Assembly: GCF_000422965.1 (NCBI RefSeq)
Contig: NZ_AUHB01000021.1
Location: forward strand, 1-54,219
Length of the DNA: 54,219 bases
Direction: 5' to 3'
Source of the DNA: Pleomorphomonas oryzae DSM 16300
GTDB taxonomy: Bacteria > Pseudomonadota > Alphaproteobacteria > Rhizobiales > Pleomorphomonadaceae
The translations under genes and the position numbers were made by a program. Of the stretch, positions 1-7,863 are shown in pieces (position 1 is the stretch's first letter; each line of letters starts with the position of its first letter). Below the pieces are notes generated by a model. It was not told the origin of the DNA. It worked only from the letters and a program-made list of their open reading frames with translations, and did not search any database.

Positions 1-232
1 GGACGCACACGTCCGTCGCGAGTTGCCTGGGGCTGGTCTTTGGACGAGACGAACGATCGACCATTCCGACCGATCCTTCGACACGAAAGCGCTCAACCCA
101 ACGCGACACACTCTTCACGCAAACGCCATAACGGCGGGCCGCTTCCGCCTTCGACAGACGGCCTTCGATCACCGCGACGGCCATTTCCTCTCGACGCAAC
201 GGCGTCAGGCGGGCATTCTTGTGGATGTTCAT
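1..232 (-). CDS. IS481 family transposase, N-terminal part
   Basis: The reading frame starts at ATG 232-230 on the minus strand and runs off the left edge after 77 codons. The visible part begins MNIHKNARLTPLRREEMAVA and holds a helix-turn-helix region of the form EAARRYGVCVKSVSRWVERF, followed by MVDRSSRPKTSPRQLA. This is the usual opening of IS481 transposases: an HTH and linker ahead of the DDE integrase core. The DDE core is not visible, so whether the gene is intact cannot be judged. Its position just inside the element end and its divergence from the gene it interrupts are as expected. Confidence 0.85.
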   Translation of the reverse strand, partial: MNIHKNARLTPLRREEMAVAVIEGRLSKAEAARRYGVCVKSVSRWVERFRVEGSVGMVDRSSRPKTSPRQLATDVCV

Positions 233-315
233 TCGGGGCGATCCTGGAAAACTGAGGTGTGGTAACTCCAGTCTCCAAAATCCGCTCCGAATGGACAACC
301 TCCTGAAAGCTCACA
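1..315 (-). mobile_element. IS481-family insertion sequence, one end (partial)
   Basis: The left edge of the window lies inside an insertion sequence read on the minus strand. On that strand the element begins TGTGAGCTTTCAGG at 315 and leads into the transposase start at 232. The outermost TGT fits IS481-family ends. Directly outside it, at 316-321, is TCTAGA, matching the NCTAGN target preference known for IS481. The other end is outside the window, so the target duplication cannot be checked. Confidence 0.75.
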
Positions 316-589
316 TCTAGAGAAAGGCGTGGCCGGCGCCCGCTACCATGCCGTCGCCGACCAAGGCGTGCCCCTCAAGACCATCGCCGAGATCATCGGC
401 CATCGCCTCGGCCTGCCGGTGAAAAGCATCTCCGCCGATGAAGCGCCGAGCCATTTCGGCTGGTTCGCCAGATTCGCCTCCATGGACAGTCCGGCGTCCA
501 GCGAGCAGACCCGCCGCGAGCTCGGCTGGCAGCCGACGGAAATCGGCCTCATCGAAGATCTCGACAGCGCAACTTATTTCCCAGATTGA
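316..589 (+). pseudogene. NAD-dependent epimerase/dehydratase, 3' remnant cut by IS481
   Basis: The open frame running from the IS boundary to TGA at 587-589 encodes about 90 residues. They begin LEKGVAGARYHAVADQG and continue through IAEIIGHRLGLPVKS, HFGWFARFASMDSPASS and RRELGWQPTEIGLIEDL. This is the C-terminal part of extended SDR family NAD-dependent epimerases: the post-Rossmann segment and the LGW-P-G-L-DL end. The N-terminal Rossmann fold with its TGATG/GxxGxxG motif is absent because the insertion sequence sits upstream. The junction CTAG encodes part of the Leu-Glu codons, so the insertion lies within the original frame. A GTG at 329 could serve as a start, but the product would lack the cofactor domain. 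I call it a broken gene. Confidence 0.75.
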
Positions 590-673
590 CAGCCAGAAGG
601 AGGTGGCGCCGGCTTGCCGCCTCCCTCGGCCAATGCAATAAATCGGCTCCGAACACTTGCTCGGAGTCGCGTT

Positions 674-1297
674 ATGCCGTCGCCCGCCACCGCCCTCATC
701 GTCGTCGACGTTCAGAACGACTTCTGCCCCGGTGGCGCGCTGGCGGTGGGCGGCGGCCATGCCATCGTGCCGGTGATCAACGAACTGGTGCCGCGCTACG
801 AGCAGGTTGTCGTCACCCAGGACTGGCACCCCAAGGGGCACGCCTCCTTTGCTTCCGCCCATCACGGCCGCGAGCCCTTCGATACCACCGAAATGCCCTA
901 CGGCATGCAGGTGCTGTGGCCGGATCATTGCGTGCGGGGCACGCCCGGCGCCGAGCTCCACCCCGATCTTCAGGTGACCTCCGCCCAGCTCGTCATCCGC
1001 AAGGGCTGGCACCAGGGTGTCGACAGCTACTCCGCCTTCCGTGAGGCCGACCGCAAGACATTGACCGGCCTCACCGGTTATCTCCGGGAGCGTGGCGTCG
1101 AGGAAGTGCACGTCGTTGGCCTTGCCACCGACTATTGCGTCGCCTGGACGGCCCTCGATGCCGCCGGCGCCGGTTTCCGCGTCTCGGTGATCGACGATGC
1201 CTGCCGCGCCATCGACCTCTCCGGCTCGCTGAAACGCGCCTGGGAAGACATGCTCGTGGCTGGGGTGACGCGGGCGATGAGCCACCAGATCGTTTAG
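674..1297 (+). CDS. pncA: Nicotinamidase (PncA)
   Basis: Cysteine hydrolase of the isochorismatase fold that deamidates nicotinamide to nicotinate in the cytoplasmic NAD salvage pathway. The 207-residue product starts ALIVVDVQNDFCPGGAL, with the catalytic Asp in VDVQNDF. It carries the metal-site run TQDWHPKGHASF and ends with VGLATDYCVAWTA, which holds the catalytic Cys. The GWHQGVDSYSAF segment is typical of PncA. I chose the ATG at 674, just before the conserved strand, over an in-frame ATG at 614 that would add 20 unconserved residues. It lies downstream of the IS-damaged epimerase and may have been its neighbour before the insertion. Length and motifs match the family well. Confidence 0.93.
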   Translation: MPSPATALIVVDVQNDFCPGGALAVGGGHAIVPVINELVPRYEQVVVTQDWHPKGHASFASAHHGREPFDTTEMPYGMQVLWPDHCVRGTPGAELHPDLQVTSAQLVIRKGWHQGVDSYSAFREADRKTLTGLTGYLRERGVEEVHVVGLATDYCVAWTALDAAGAGFRVSVIDDACRAIDLSGSLKRAWEDMLVAGVTRAMSHQIV

Positions 1298-1365
1298 GAT
1301 TGTTGCGGCTGGTTCCGATTGTTTTTTCGGATATTACGGTTTTCGGGTGGACAGCCTTCATAAGT

Positions 1366-1409
1366 TAGGTCATAAGCACTGACCTATAAAGGTCAGCCAT
1401 ACTGACCTA
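1366..1409. promoter_or_regulatory. Tandem inverted-repeat operator-like array upstream of azlC
   Basis: Two copies of an AGGTCA-N7-TGACCT dyad occur back to back. The first is TAGGTCA at 1366-1372 with TGACCTA at 1380-1386. The second is AGGTCA at 1390-1395 with TGACCTA at 1403-1409. Matching half-sites are 23 bases apart. This looks like a double operator for a dimeric regulator, and azlC starts 109 bases downstream. The regulator is not identifiable here. Confidence 0.55.
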
Positions 1410-1410
1410 C

Positions 1411-1457
1411 AGCGTCGGACCGAAAAGTGGAATCCGGTTTTCGGAAAATCCGATGCT
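1411..1457. repeat. Palindromic intergenic repeat with GAAAAGTGGAA core, copy 1
   Basis: The outer arms AGCGTCGGA (1411-1419) and TCCGATGCT (1449-1457) pair. The inner CGAAAA and TTTTCG arms flank GTGGAATCCGG. The same design with different outer arms occurs at 46681-46741. Such short palindromes are dispersed in many Hyphomicrobiales genomes. Confidence 0.7.
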
Positions 1458-1467
1458 GAAAATAGAA

Positions 1468-1505
1468 CTAGATCGTTGCGGCCGTCAGGACGCATGACGA
1501 TCTAG
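1468..1505 (+). promoter_or_regulatory. Hairpin just ahead of the azlC start
   Basis: CTAGATCGT (1468-1476) pairs perfectly with ACGATCTAG (1497-1505), and TGCG (1477-1480) pairs with CGCA (1491-1494), giving a stem with a small internal bulge. It ends 12 bases before the azlC ATG, close to the ribosome binding region. It may be part of the repeat immediately upstream or may affect translation. There is no T-tract. Confidence 0.5.
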
Positions 1506-1517
1506 GGAAAGCTGGAT

Positions 1518-2231
1518 ATGACAACACCTCTTGCTGACTTCCGGGCCGGCCTGGTCGCGGTCTTTCCCACCGTCGTCGCCGTCATCCCCTTCGGCCTCAT
1601 TCTCGGCCAGCAGGCGACGGTCAAAGGGCTGACGGTGGCCGAAATACTGGCCATGTCCTCCATCGTCTTTGCCGGCTCCTCGCAGCTGATCGCCGTCGGC
1701 TTGTGGAGCATGCCGGCACCGGTCGCCGCCCTGGCGCTGATGGCGCTCCTGGTCAACCTGAGGCACGTGCTGATGGGCGCCTCGCTGTCCGGCAAGATCG
1801 CCCATTTCGGACGCCTGCGCTATCTCGCGGCCTATCTGATGACCGACGAGAGCTGGGCACTCAGCGAGCGCCGGGCCGTCGACAAGCCGGTCAGCCGTAC
1901 CTTCTATTTCACGGTGGCACTGTCGCTCTTCTTTTTCTGGCAAGTTTCCTCGGTGCTCGGCGCGCTGTTCGGCGCCTACCTGGAACATCCCGAAACCTAT
2001 GGGCTCGATTTCACCTTCCCCGCCATCTTCATCGCCCTGGCGCTTGGGTTCTGGAAAGGGGCCCGCCGCACCGGGCCGGTGCTGGCGGCCAGCGCCGTCG
2101 TCGCGGTGGCCGTCCACGCCACGGTGCCCGGCGCCTGGTACGTGATCGCTGGCGCACTCGCCGGCATCACCGCCGCCGTGGTCACCGCGCCGCGCGAGGT
2201 GTCCGCCATTGCCGAGGAGACGGCGCCATGA
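1518..2231 (+). CDS. azlC: AzlC family branched-chain amino acid exporter, large subunit
   Basis: Integral inner-membrane protein of the LIV-E family. It works with a small AzlD partner to export branched-chain amino acids; the exact substrate here is inferred from the family. The 237-residue product shows the AzlC hallmarks FRAGLVAVFPTVVAVIPFGL near the N-terminus, FAGSSQLIAVGL, LVNLRHVLMGASL and LMTDESWAL. Several hydrophobic segments follow, up to the C-terminus. The start at 1518 lies right before the conserved segment. Its stop overlaps the azlD start in ATGA, so the two are translationally coupled. The upstream region holds two dyads and a palindromic repeat that may control the pair. 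Confidence 0.9.
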   Translation: MTTPLADFRAGLVAVFPTVVAVIPFGLILGQQATVKGLTVAEILAMSSIVFAGSSQLIAVGLWSMPAPVAALALMALLVNLRHVLMGASLSGKIAHFGRLRYLAAYLMTDESWALSERRAVDKPVSRTFYFTVALSLFFFWQVSSVLGALFGAYLEHPETYGLDFTFPAIFIALALGFWKGARRTGPVLAASAVVAVAVHATVPGAWYVIAGALAGITAAVVTAPREVSAIAEETAP

Positions 2232-2527
2232 CCATCGATCCCGTCAATTTCACGGCCATCCTGGCCATGGGCGTCCTGACCTATATGACGCGCATCCTCG
2301 GCTTCCTGATCGCCGACCGGCTGCCGAAATCCGGCCCGGTGCGGGTTGCGCTGGACGCCCTGCCCCCCGCCGTGCTGGTCGCTGTCGTGGCGCCGATCGT
2401 CCTATCCGGCCCCATCGAGGCGGTGGCCGGCCTGGCGGTCCTGCTTCTGGCGCTGCGGCTGCCATTGATGGCCACCGTCGTCGTCGGCGTCGGCGTCGCC
2501 GCGCTGCTGCGGCTGGCTTTCCTCTAG
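2228..2527 (+). CDS. azlD: AzlD family branched-chain amino acid exporter, small subunit
   Basis: A 99-residue membrane protein with four hydrophobic stretches, matching AzlD, the small partner of AzlC exporters. The typical segments are AILAMGVLTYMTRILGF, where TYxxR is conserved, and LDALPPAVLVAVVAP. The gene starts at ATG 2228 inside the azlC stop (ATGA), the usual arrangement for this two-gene operon. It is followed after 3 bases by a structured element (2531-2668) that separates it from the convergent ftsZ. The family fit is strong; the substrate is inferred. Confidence 0.9.
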   Translation: MTIDPVNFTAILAMGVLTYMTRILGFLIADRLPKSGPVRVALDALPPAVLVAVVAPIVLSGPIEAVAGLAVLLLALRLPLMATVVVGVGVAALLRLAFL

Positions 2528-2530
2528 CGA

Positions 2531-2668
2531 GCCTGGTTTGAAACTCGCTGGGGCGGAGCAGTTAGCGAAGAGTTTGAGAACCGGAGCGGAGCGGACGTTG
2601 AAGTCCGTGAGCACCGGAAGCGCAGAACTCAAAGCTAAATGCCCACCCCAGTAGAGTTTCTGCCAGGC
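2531..2668 (+). ncRNA. Candidate structured RNA element, copy 1 (azlD/ftsZ junction)
   Basis: Long-range pairing closes the element. GCCTGG (2531-2536) pairs with CCAGGC (2663-2668), GAAACTC (2540-2546) with GAGTTTC (2654-2660), and CTGGGG (2548-2553) with CCCCAG (2646-2651). Inside are TTTGAG (2573-2578) with CTCAAA (2628-2633), CCGG (2581-2584) with CCGG (2614-2617), and a GCGGAC/GTCCGT hairpin. A second copy at 28458-28601 keeps the core CCGGAGCGGAGCGGAC but has different, still complementary, outer arms. Both copies lie between convergent genes. The function is unknown; it could be a 3'-end structure or a dispersed repeat. Confidence 0.55.
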
Positions 2669-2671
2669 TTT

Positions 2672-2711
2672 CAAAAAGCAGCGGGCCCGCGAAGTTACCT
2701 TCGCGGGCCCG
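2672..2711 (-). terminator. Rho-independent terminator of the dcw operon (after ftsZ)
   Basis: A perfect 12-base stem, GGGCCCGCGAAG (2683-2694) with CTTCGCGGGCCC (2699-2710), has a 4-base loop. Read on the minus strand, the stem is followed by GCTGCTTTTTG, a T-tract. It lies just after the ftsZ stop. Confidence 0.9.
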
Positions 2712-2735
2712 TTATCTTTTACGATCGCCTGAAGA

Positions 2736-4556
2736 TCACTTGCGGCGCAGGAAGGCCGGGATCTCCATGTCGTCGTCGGCAGCGCGCGGCGCCGGCTGCG
2801 GCGCCATGCGGCCCTGCTGGTCGAGGCGGCCGGCAGCACCCTGGACCGGCGCGGCGGCCGGACGCTGCTTGACGAACTCGCTGGCGGCCGACGGACGCAC
2901 GGCCGGCTGCGGGGCAGGAGCGCGCGGCGCTTCGGCCTGCGCTTCGTCCTCGCGACGGCCGAGACCGACGGTGGCCAGGCGACGCAGCAGGCCGAGCGGA
3001 CGACGCTCGCCATCATGGTCTTCCGGATGCACCTGCACCGAGGCGGCAGCCTGACGCTGGGCGATCGGCGGGAACTCGTCGATCGACGGCACGCGGCTGC
3101 GCTGGACGGCGGCCGACGGACGCTCGGCGACCGGTGGCACGTAGGGCTGCTGCACGGGCGCCGGCTCGGCGACGCGCATCTGCTGCGGCTGGGGAGCCGG
3201 AGCCGGGGCGTCGTAGTGGTTCATCGCCGGCTCGTAGGGCTCGATCGACACGCGCGGATCATGCGGCGTGGTGACCGAGCGCATCGGTTCGGGCTCGATG
3301 GACGCTTCCGGCAGCGCCAGCGCTGCTTCGATGGCCTCGACGGAAACCTGCGCAGCGGCAGCGGCGGCCTGGGTGTAGCTCGGAACCGGCACGGACGCAG
3401 GGGCGATCGACGCGGCCGGAGCGGCCTCGCGGATCACCGCCGGGCGCACGGCCGGCTGGCTAAAAGGCTGCCGCACCTCCTGTGCCGCGACGGCGGCGGC
3501 AGCGGAGGTGGTCACCTGGGCCGGCCGCGGGGCGGCCCGGCCGATGGCGTCGGCGCTGTTGTTGCGGACGACCGATTCCTGACGAACCAGTTCCGGCTCG
3601 ATGCCGGTGGCGACGACAGAAACGCGGATCATGCCTTCCATGCTGTCATCGAAGGTGGCGCCGAGGATGATGTTGGCTTCGGCATCCACTTCCTCGCGGA
3701 TGCGGGTTGCCGCCTCGTCCACTTCGAACAGCGTCAGGTCCTTGCCGCCGGTGATCGAGATCAGGAGGCCCTGAGCGCCCTGCATCGACACTTCGTCGAG
3801 CAGCGGGTTGGCGATCGCGGCTTCAGCAGCCTGGATGGCGCGCTTCTCGCCGGAGGCTTCGCCGGTGCCCATCATCGCCTTGCCCATGCCGCGCATGATC
3901 GAGCGGACGTCGGCGAAGTCGAGGTTGATCAGGCCTTCCTTGACCATCAGGTCGGTGATGCAGGCAACGCCCGAATAGAGCACCTGGTCGGCCATCGCGA
4001 AGGCGTCGGCGAAGGTGGTGCGCTCATTGGCAATGCGGAACAGGTTCTGGTTGGGGATGCAGATCAGCGTGTCGACCGAATTCTGCAGCTCCTGAATGCC
4101 GGCGTCGGCGATCTTCATGCGCCGGGCACCTTCGAACTGGAAGGGCTTGGTGGTGACGCCGACGGTGAGGATGCCGTGCTCGCGAGCCGCGCGAGCGATC
4201 ACCGGCGCTGCGCCGGTGCCGGTGCCGCCGCCCATGCCGCAGGTGATGAACACCATGTGGCTGCCGGCGAGATGGTCGTTGATCTCGTCGATCACTTCCT
4301 CGGCGGCCGCGCGGCCGACTTCCGGCTGCGAGCCGGCACCGAGGCCCTCGGTCACCGCGACGCCCATCTGAATGATGCGTTCGGCGCGAGAGGAGGCCAA
4401 GGCCTGAGCATCCGTGTTCGCCACGACGAACTCGACGCCCTGCAGGCCGGACTGGATCATGTTGTTGACGGCGTTGCCACCGGCACCGCCGACGCCGAAG
4501 ACGGTGATCCTCGGCTTGAGCTCCGTGAGGTCGGGCATCTTTAGGTTAATCGTCAT
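2736..4556 (-). CDS. ftsZ: Cell division protein FtsZ
   Basis: Tubulin-like GTPase that polymerises into the cytokinetic ring. The 606-residue product has the nucleotide-binding [14 protein letters not shown] near residues 21-34 and the tubulin signature GGGTGTGA at about 109-116. The T7 synergy-loop segment [19 protein letters not shown] follows. After the conserved GTPase core there is a very long Pro/Ala/Gln-rich linker of about 250 residues. The protein ends in [13 protein letters not shown], the C-terminal peptide that binds FtsA and other partners. This length is typical of rhizobial FtsZ and far above the roughly 380 of E. coli. I chose ATG 4556 (MTINLKMPD) because GAGG lies just upstream; an ATG 7 codons earlier lacks such a site. 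It is the last gene of the cluster, followed by a terminator. Confidence 0.97.
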   Translation of the reverse strand: MTINLKMPDLTELKPRITVFGVGGAGGNAVNNMIQSGLQGVEFVVANTDAQALASSRAERIIQMGVAVTEGLGAGSQPEVGRAAAEEVIDEINDHLAGSHMVFITCGMGGGTGTGAAPVIARAAREHGILTVGVTTKPFQFEGARRMKIADAGIQELQNSVDTLICIPNQNLFRIANERTTFADAFAMADQVLYSGVACITDLMVKEGLINLDFADVRSIMRGMGKAMMGTGEASGEKRAIQAAEAAIANPLLDEVSMQGAQGLLISITGGKDLTLFEVDEAATRIREEVDAEANIILGATFDDSMEGMIRVSVVATGIEPELVRQESVVRNNSADAIGRAAPRPAQVTTSAAAAVAAQEVRQPFSQPAVRPAVIREAAPAASIAPASVPVPSYTQAAAAAAQVSVEAIEAALALPEASIEPEPMRSVTTPHDPRVSIEPYEPAMNHYDAPAPAPQPQQMRVAEPAPVQQPYVPPVAERPSAAVQRSRVPSIDEFPPIAQRQAAASVQVHPEDHDGERRPLGLLRRLATVGLGRREDEAQAEAPRAPAPQPAVRPSAASEFVKQRPAAAPVQGAAGRLDQQGRMAPQPAPRAADDDMEIPAFLRRK

Positions 4557-4660
4557 GGTTGCCTCGTTATTCTGCAAGCGGCTCTCGCCGATACGTCCTC
4601 TGTCCTAGATCAGCGGCCGCCGCTGCAACCGCACGCTACTTACGCCTGTTACGCACCGAC

Positions 4661-4678
4661 CCGTCCGTTGCCGGACGG
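4661..4678 (-). promoter_or_regulatory. Short hairpin in the ftsA-ftsZ spacer
   Basis: CCGTCCG (4661-4667) and CGGACGG (4672-4678) form a perfect 7-base stem with loop TTGC, right after the ftsA stop. The 123-base spacer to ftsZ is the longest gap in the lower half of the cluster. The hairpin has no T-tract, so RNA processing or an ftsZ-specific start downstream is more likely than termination. Confidence 0.4.
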
Positions 4679-4679
4679 A

Positions 4680-5996
4680 TCAGAAACTCTCTCTGAACCA
4701 CGCCCCCATGCGGGAGACGAAACCGCCGTTGGCCACCAGTGCCATCGATTTCCGGCGGCCGGAAAACTGTTCGATCTGCGCCACCTGCGGGTAGATCATC
4801 AGACCCACCGCCGTGGCGAAGGCTGCGCCGCGCGCCGCTTCCGGCAAGCCGGCGACACCGACCGGCCGACCGAGCCGGACGTTGCGGCCGAGCACCTTGC
4901 GGGCAAGTTCCGGCAGGCCAGTGAGCTGGCTGGCGCCACCGGTCAAAACGACGCGCCGACCGACGCGACCCGCGAATCCCGAAGCATGCAACCGATCGCG
5001 CACCACCTCAAGAGTCTCTTCGACACGCGGACGAATGATCTCGACCAGTTGGGCGCGTGTCACCTGATGGGCAACGTCGTCGTCGCCCACCGGCTCGACG
5101 GTGACCATGTCGCGCTCGTCGCTGTCGGTGGCGATCACCGAGCCGTAGAGCGCCTTGATGCGCTCGGCATCAACGAGGCGGGCCGACAGCGCCCTGGCCA
5201 GATCCATGGTGACGTGATGGCCGCCGAGACCGAAGGCGTCGACATGCACGCACTGGCCGTCGGCAAAGACGGAAATCTTGGTGGTGCCGCCGCCGATGTC
5301 GACGCAGGCGACGCCCATCTGCGTCTCGTCGTCGACCAGCGTGGAAAGACCCGAGGCGTAAGGCGTCGCCACCATGGTTTCGACTTCGAGATGCGCCCGG
5401 TTGACCGAGATCTCGAGGTTCCTGAGCGGCACGGCGTCGGCCGACACCAGATGCGTGTCGACGGACAGCGACGAGCCGATCATGCCGCGCGGATCGCGGA
5501 TGCCGCGGTTGTTGTCGAGCGCGTAGCCGATCGGCAGCGCGTGAACGATGGTGCGGCCGTCCTTGACCTTGTAGGAGGCGCCGATTTCCAGCACCCGCTG
5601 GATGTCGTTCTCGGATACCTCCGAACCGGACAGGTCGTACTTGACCGAGAAGGTCTCCGAGCCGAGCCGGCCGCAGGAGATCGACACGATCAGGGACTCG
5701 ACGGTCAAACCGGCCATGCGCTCGGCCGCGTCGACGGCGAGACGGATGGCCTTCTCGGCCTGCTCAAGATCGACCACCGCGCCGGCCTTGATGCCGCGCG
5801 AGCGCTGGTAGCCGAAGCCGAGCACTTCGATGAGATGCGTGCGGCCGGGCAGCACGTCGCCAAGCGGGCGCGGCGTCAACCGGGCGATGACGCAGCAGAT
5901 TTTGGAGGTGCCGACATCGAGGACCGAGACGATGACCGGCCGCTTGGGCGGCAGTGGCCGCATACGCTGAACGCGGGCGTCGGATGCGTGGGTCAT
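4680..5996 (-). CDS. ftsA: Cell division protein FtsA
   Basis: Actin-like ATPase that anchors FtsZ to the membrane and recruits later division proteins. The 438-residue product contains the phosphate-1 motif VSVLDVGTSKICCVIARL, the ACVDIGGGTTKISVFADG phosphate-2 motif and VVLTGGASQLTGLPELA near the C-terminal third. The C-terminus (NGGFVSRMGAWFRESF) looks like the amphipathic membrane-targeting helix. The start ATG (5996) overlaps the ftsQ stop as ATGA. Order ftsQ-ftsA-ftsZ is the standard division trio. Confidence 0.96.
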   Translation of the reverse strand: MTHASDARVQRMRPLPPKRPVIVSVLDVGTSKICCVIARLTPRPLGDVLPGRTHLIEVLGFGYQRSRGIKAGAVVDLEQAEKAIRLAVDAAERMAGLTVESLIVSISCGRLGSETFSVKYDLSGSEVSENDIQRVLEIGASYKVKDGRTIVHALPIGYALDNNRGIRDPRGMIGSSLSVDTHLVSADAVPLRNLEISVNRAHLEVETMVATPYASGLSTLVDDETQMGVACVDIGGGTTKISVFADGQCVHVDAFGLGGHHVTMDLARALSARLVDAERIKALYGSVIATDSDERDMVTVEPVGDDDVAHQVTRAQLVEIIRPRVEETLEVVRDRLHASGFAGRVGRRVVLTGGASQLTGLPELARKVLGRNVRLGRPVGVAGLPEAARGAAFATAVGLMIYPQVAQIEQFSGRRKSMALVANGGFVSRMGAWFRESF

Positions 5997-6901
5997 GCGC
6001 CCTGCTCCCGCTTCTTGAGGGCCTTGTTACGGGCCGTCACCAACTCGTCGCGCGCCTTGCGCGCTTCATCGGTGAGGCGAACAACCAACCGATCGGGCAG
6101 GCGCAGATCGACCACGGTGATATCGCGATCGAGCAGGCCGGATTCCTTGTCGGTCTTCTCCAGCTCGGTCACCGCCTTGTCGGCGCCGACTTCCGGCAGC
6201 ATCACCTGCACGCCGTTGTCGAGGAACAGATCCCAGCGACGGTCGGATACCAGCATCGAGGCACGCACCTTCTTCTGCAGGTCCGGTACGTCGTCGAGCA
6301 GCGAGGTGATCTCGGCGACCTTGAGCTGGGCGCCCTGGCCGACCACGCGCGGCAGGCGGGCATAACGGGTTTCGAGCCGATCGGTAATGATCTTGCCGGC
6401 GCTGTCGACCACCACCACGGGCGCGTCGATGGTCGGCTGCCAGAGAGCGGCGGGAACGCGCTCTTCGATGATCACCCTGAGCGTGCCCGGATAGAGCTTC
6501 ATCACCGAGACATCCTGCACCCAGGGAATGGATTGCAGGCGCTCGCGGGCGGCGGCGGCGTCATAGAAGAACAGCGACTGGCCCGAATGGATCGACAGCG
6601 TGTCGAGCACGTCGCCCTCGTCGATCTCACGCTGACCAGTGATGCGGACGGCGGCGACGCGGAAGCCGAGCTCGGCCGTGGTGTCGTTCAGAACTTCAAC
6701 GGTACGGCCCGACAGCACCATGCCGTAGGCGCCCCAGGCACAGAGATAGGCAACGGACAGAGCGACGCCGGCGCCGCGCGGCAGCGCCGCGAAGAGGCCG
6801 GCTGGACGCCAGACGGGCTTGCGACGCAGGCGCGAAACACCGCGACGGCCGAAGAGGATGAACCTCTTGCGCCCTGCCGGCTTCGCCATGCCCGTCGTCA
6901 T
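5993..6901 (-). CDS. ftsQ: Cell division protein FtsQ
   Basis: Bitopic membrane protein of the divisome that links FtsB/FtsL to the rest of the machinery. After a basic cytoplasmic N-terminus ([16 protein letters not shown]) there is one membrane segment at about residues 43-63. A POTRA domain follows ([20 protein letters not shown]), then the FtsQ domain with [21 protein letters not shown] chose ATG 6901 because it forms an ATGA overlap with the ddl stop; an ATG 10 codons upstream lies inside ddl. The product is 302 residues. The C-terminus is Lys/Arg-rich and overlaps the ftsA start. Confidence 0.93.
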   Translation of the reverse strand: MTTGMAKPAGRKRFILFGRRGVSRLRRKPVWRPAGLFAALPRGAGVALSVAYLCAWGAYGMVLSGRTVEVLNDTTAELGFRVAAVRITGQREIDEGDVLDTLSIHSGQSLFFYDAAAARERLQSIPWVQDVSVMKLYPGTLRVIIEERVPAALWQPTIDAPVVVVDSAGKIITDRLETRYARLPRVVGQGAQLKVAEITSLLDDVPDLQKKVRASMLVSDRRWDLFLDNGVQVMLPEVGADKAVTELEKTDKESGLLDRDITVVDLRLPDRLVVRLTDEARKARDELVTARNKALKKREQGA

Positions 6902-7815
6902 CGCCTGCAACTTGCGTCCTCCACCATCCAACTGACCAGCTCGCCGAAACCGATGCCCGCATGGGCGGCCATCTCTGGAACTAGCGAGGTTGCCGTCATT
7001 CCCGGCTGGGTATTCACTTCCAGGCAGATGATCTGCCCATCACCTTGATCGTCGAAGCGGAAATCGGCCCGGCTGACGCCACGGCAGCCGAGCGAACGGT
7101 GCGCTTCGAGGGCTAATGTTTGAATATTTTGGTAAATAAAGGGTGAAAGTTTCGCCGGAAGTACATGCTTAGATCCACCTGGGCGATACTTTGCGTCATA
7201 ATCGTAGAAGGCTTCCCCTTGCGGAAACACCTCGATGACGTCGAGGGCGCGCTCGCCCATCACACCACAGGTAAGTTCCCGTCCTGGAATGTATTTTTCC
7301 ACCATGACCAGGTCGCCGAACCGCCAGTCCGGGCTGGCCAGTTCCTGCGGCGGATGGGCCGCATCGGCCGGAACGATGATCACGCCGAAGCTCGATCCCT
7401 CTGCCGGTGGTTTAACCACATAGGGCGGTTCGAGCACGTGGGCGTTAACCACTTCGAGCCTGTGGACCAGCTTGTGTTCGGCCACCGGGATGCCCGCCGC
7501 CTTCATCACATGCTTCGCCTTGGGCTTGTTCATGGCCAGCGCCGAGGCCAGAACGCCCGAATGCGTATAGGGAATGTCCATCACTTCGAGGATGCCCTGG
7601 ACGGTGCCATCCTCGCCGTAGATGCCATGCAGCGCATTGAAGCAGACGTCGGGGCGCAGCTCTTCCAGCACGGCGGCGATCGTGCGGTCGACGTCGACAC
7701 GGGTGACGCGATAGCCGCGCGCTTCCAGTGCGTCGGCGCAGGCCTTGCCCGAATTGAGGCTGACCGGTCGCTCCGACGACCATCCGCCCATCAGTACCGC
7801 CACGTGCTTGGCCAT
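6898..7815 (-). CDS. ddl: D-alanine--D-alanine ligase
   Basis: ATP-grasp ligase making the D-Ala-D-Ala dipeptide that MurF adds to the peptidoglycan precursor. The 305-residue product opens with [18 protein letters not shown]. It has [18 protein letters not shown] (with the HG-GEDG loop), [31 protein letters not shown] and [15 protein letters not shown], which carries the metal-binding Asn. The start at 7815 has AGGGGA upstream and directly precedes the conserved strand. It sits between murB and ftsQ as in most alphaproteobacteria. A stretch near 7110-7180 is clearly more AT-rich than its surroundings although the protein sequence there is ordinary. Confidence 0.95.
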   Translation of the reverse strand: MAKHVAVLMGGWSSERPVSLNSGKACADALEARGYRVTRVDVDRTIAAVLEELRPDVCFNALHGIYGEDGTVQGILEVMDIPYTHSGVLASALAMNKPKAKHVMKAAGIPVAEHKLVHRLEVVNAHVLEPPYVVKPPAEGSSFGVIIVPADAAHPPQELASPDWRFGDLVMVEKYIPGRELTCGVMGERALDVIEVFPQGEAFYDYDAKYRPGGSKHVLPAKLSPFIYQNIQTLALEAHRSLGCRGVSRADFRFDDQGDGQIICLEVNTQPGMTATSLVPEMAAHAGIGFGELVSWMVEDASCRR

Positions 7816-7863
7816 GAGCTCTGTCCCCTTGCTGGCGTTACCGCCCGGATTCAACAGCGCAAA

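Noticed and set aside
3015-4544. 509-codon open frame antisense to ftsZ
   Set aside because: Arg/His/Gly-rich shadow of a well-supported gene.
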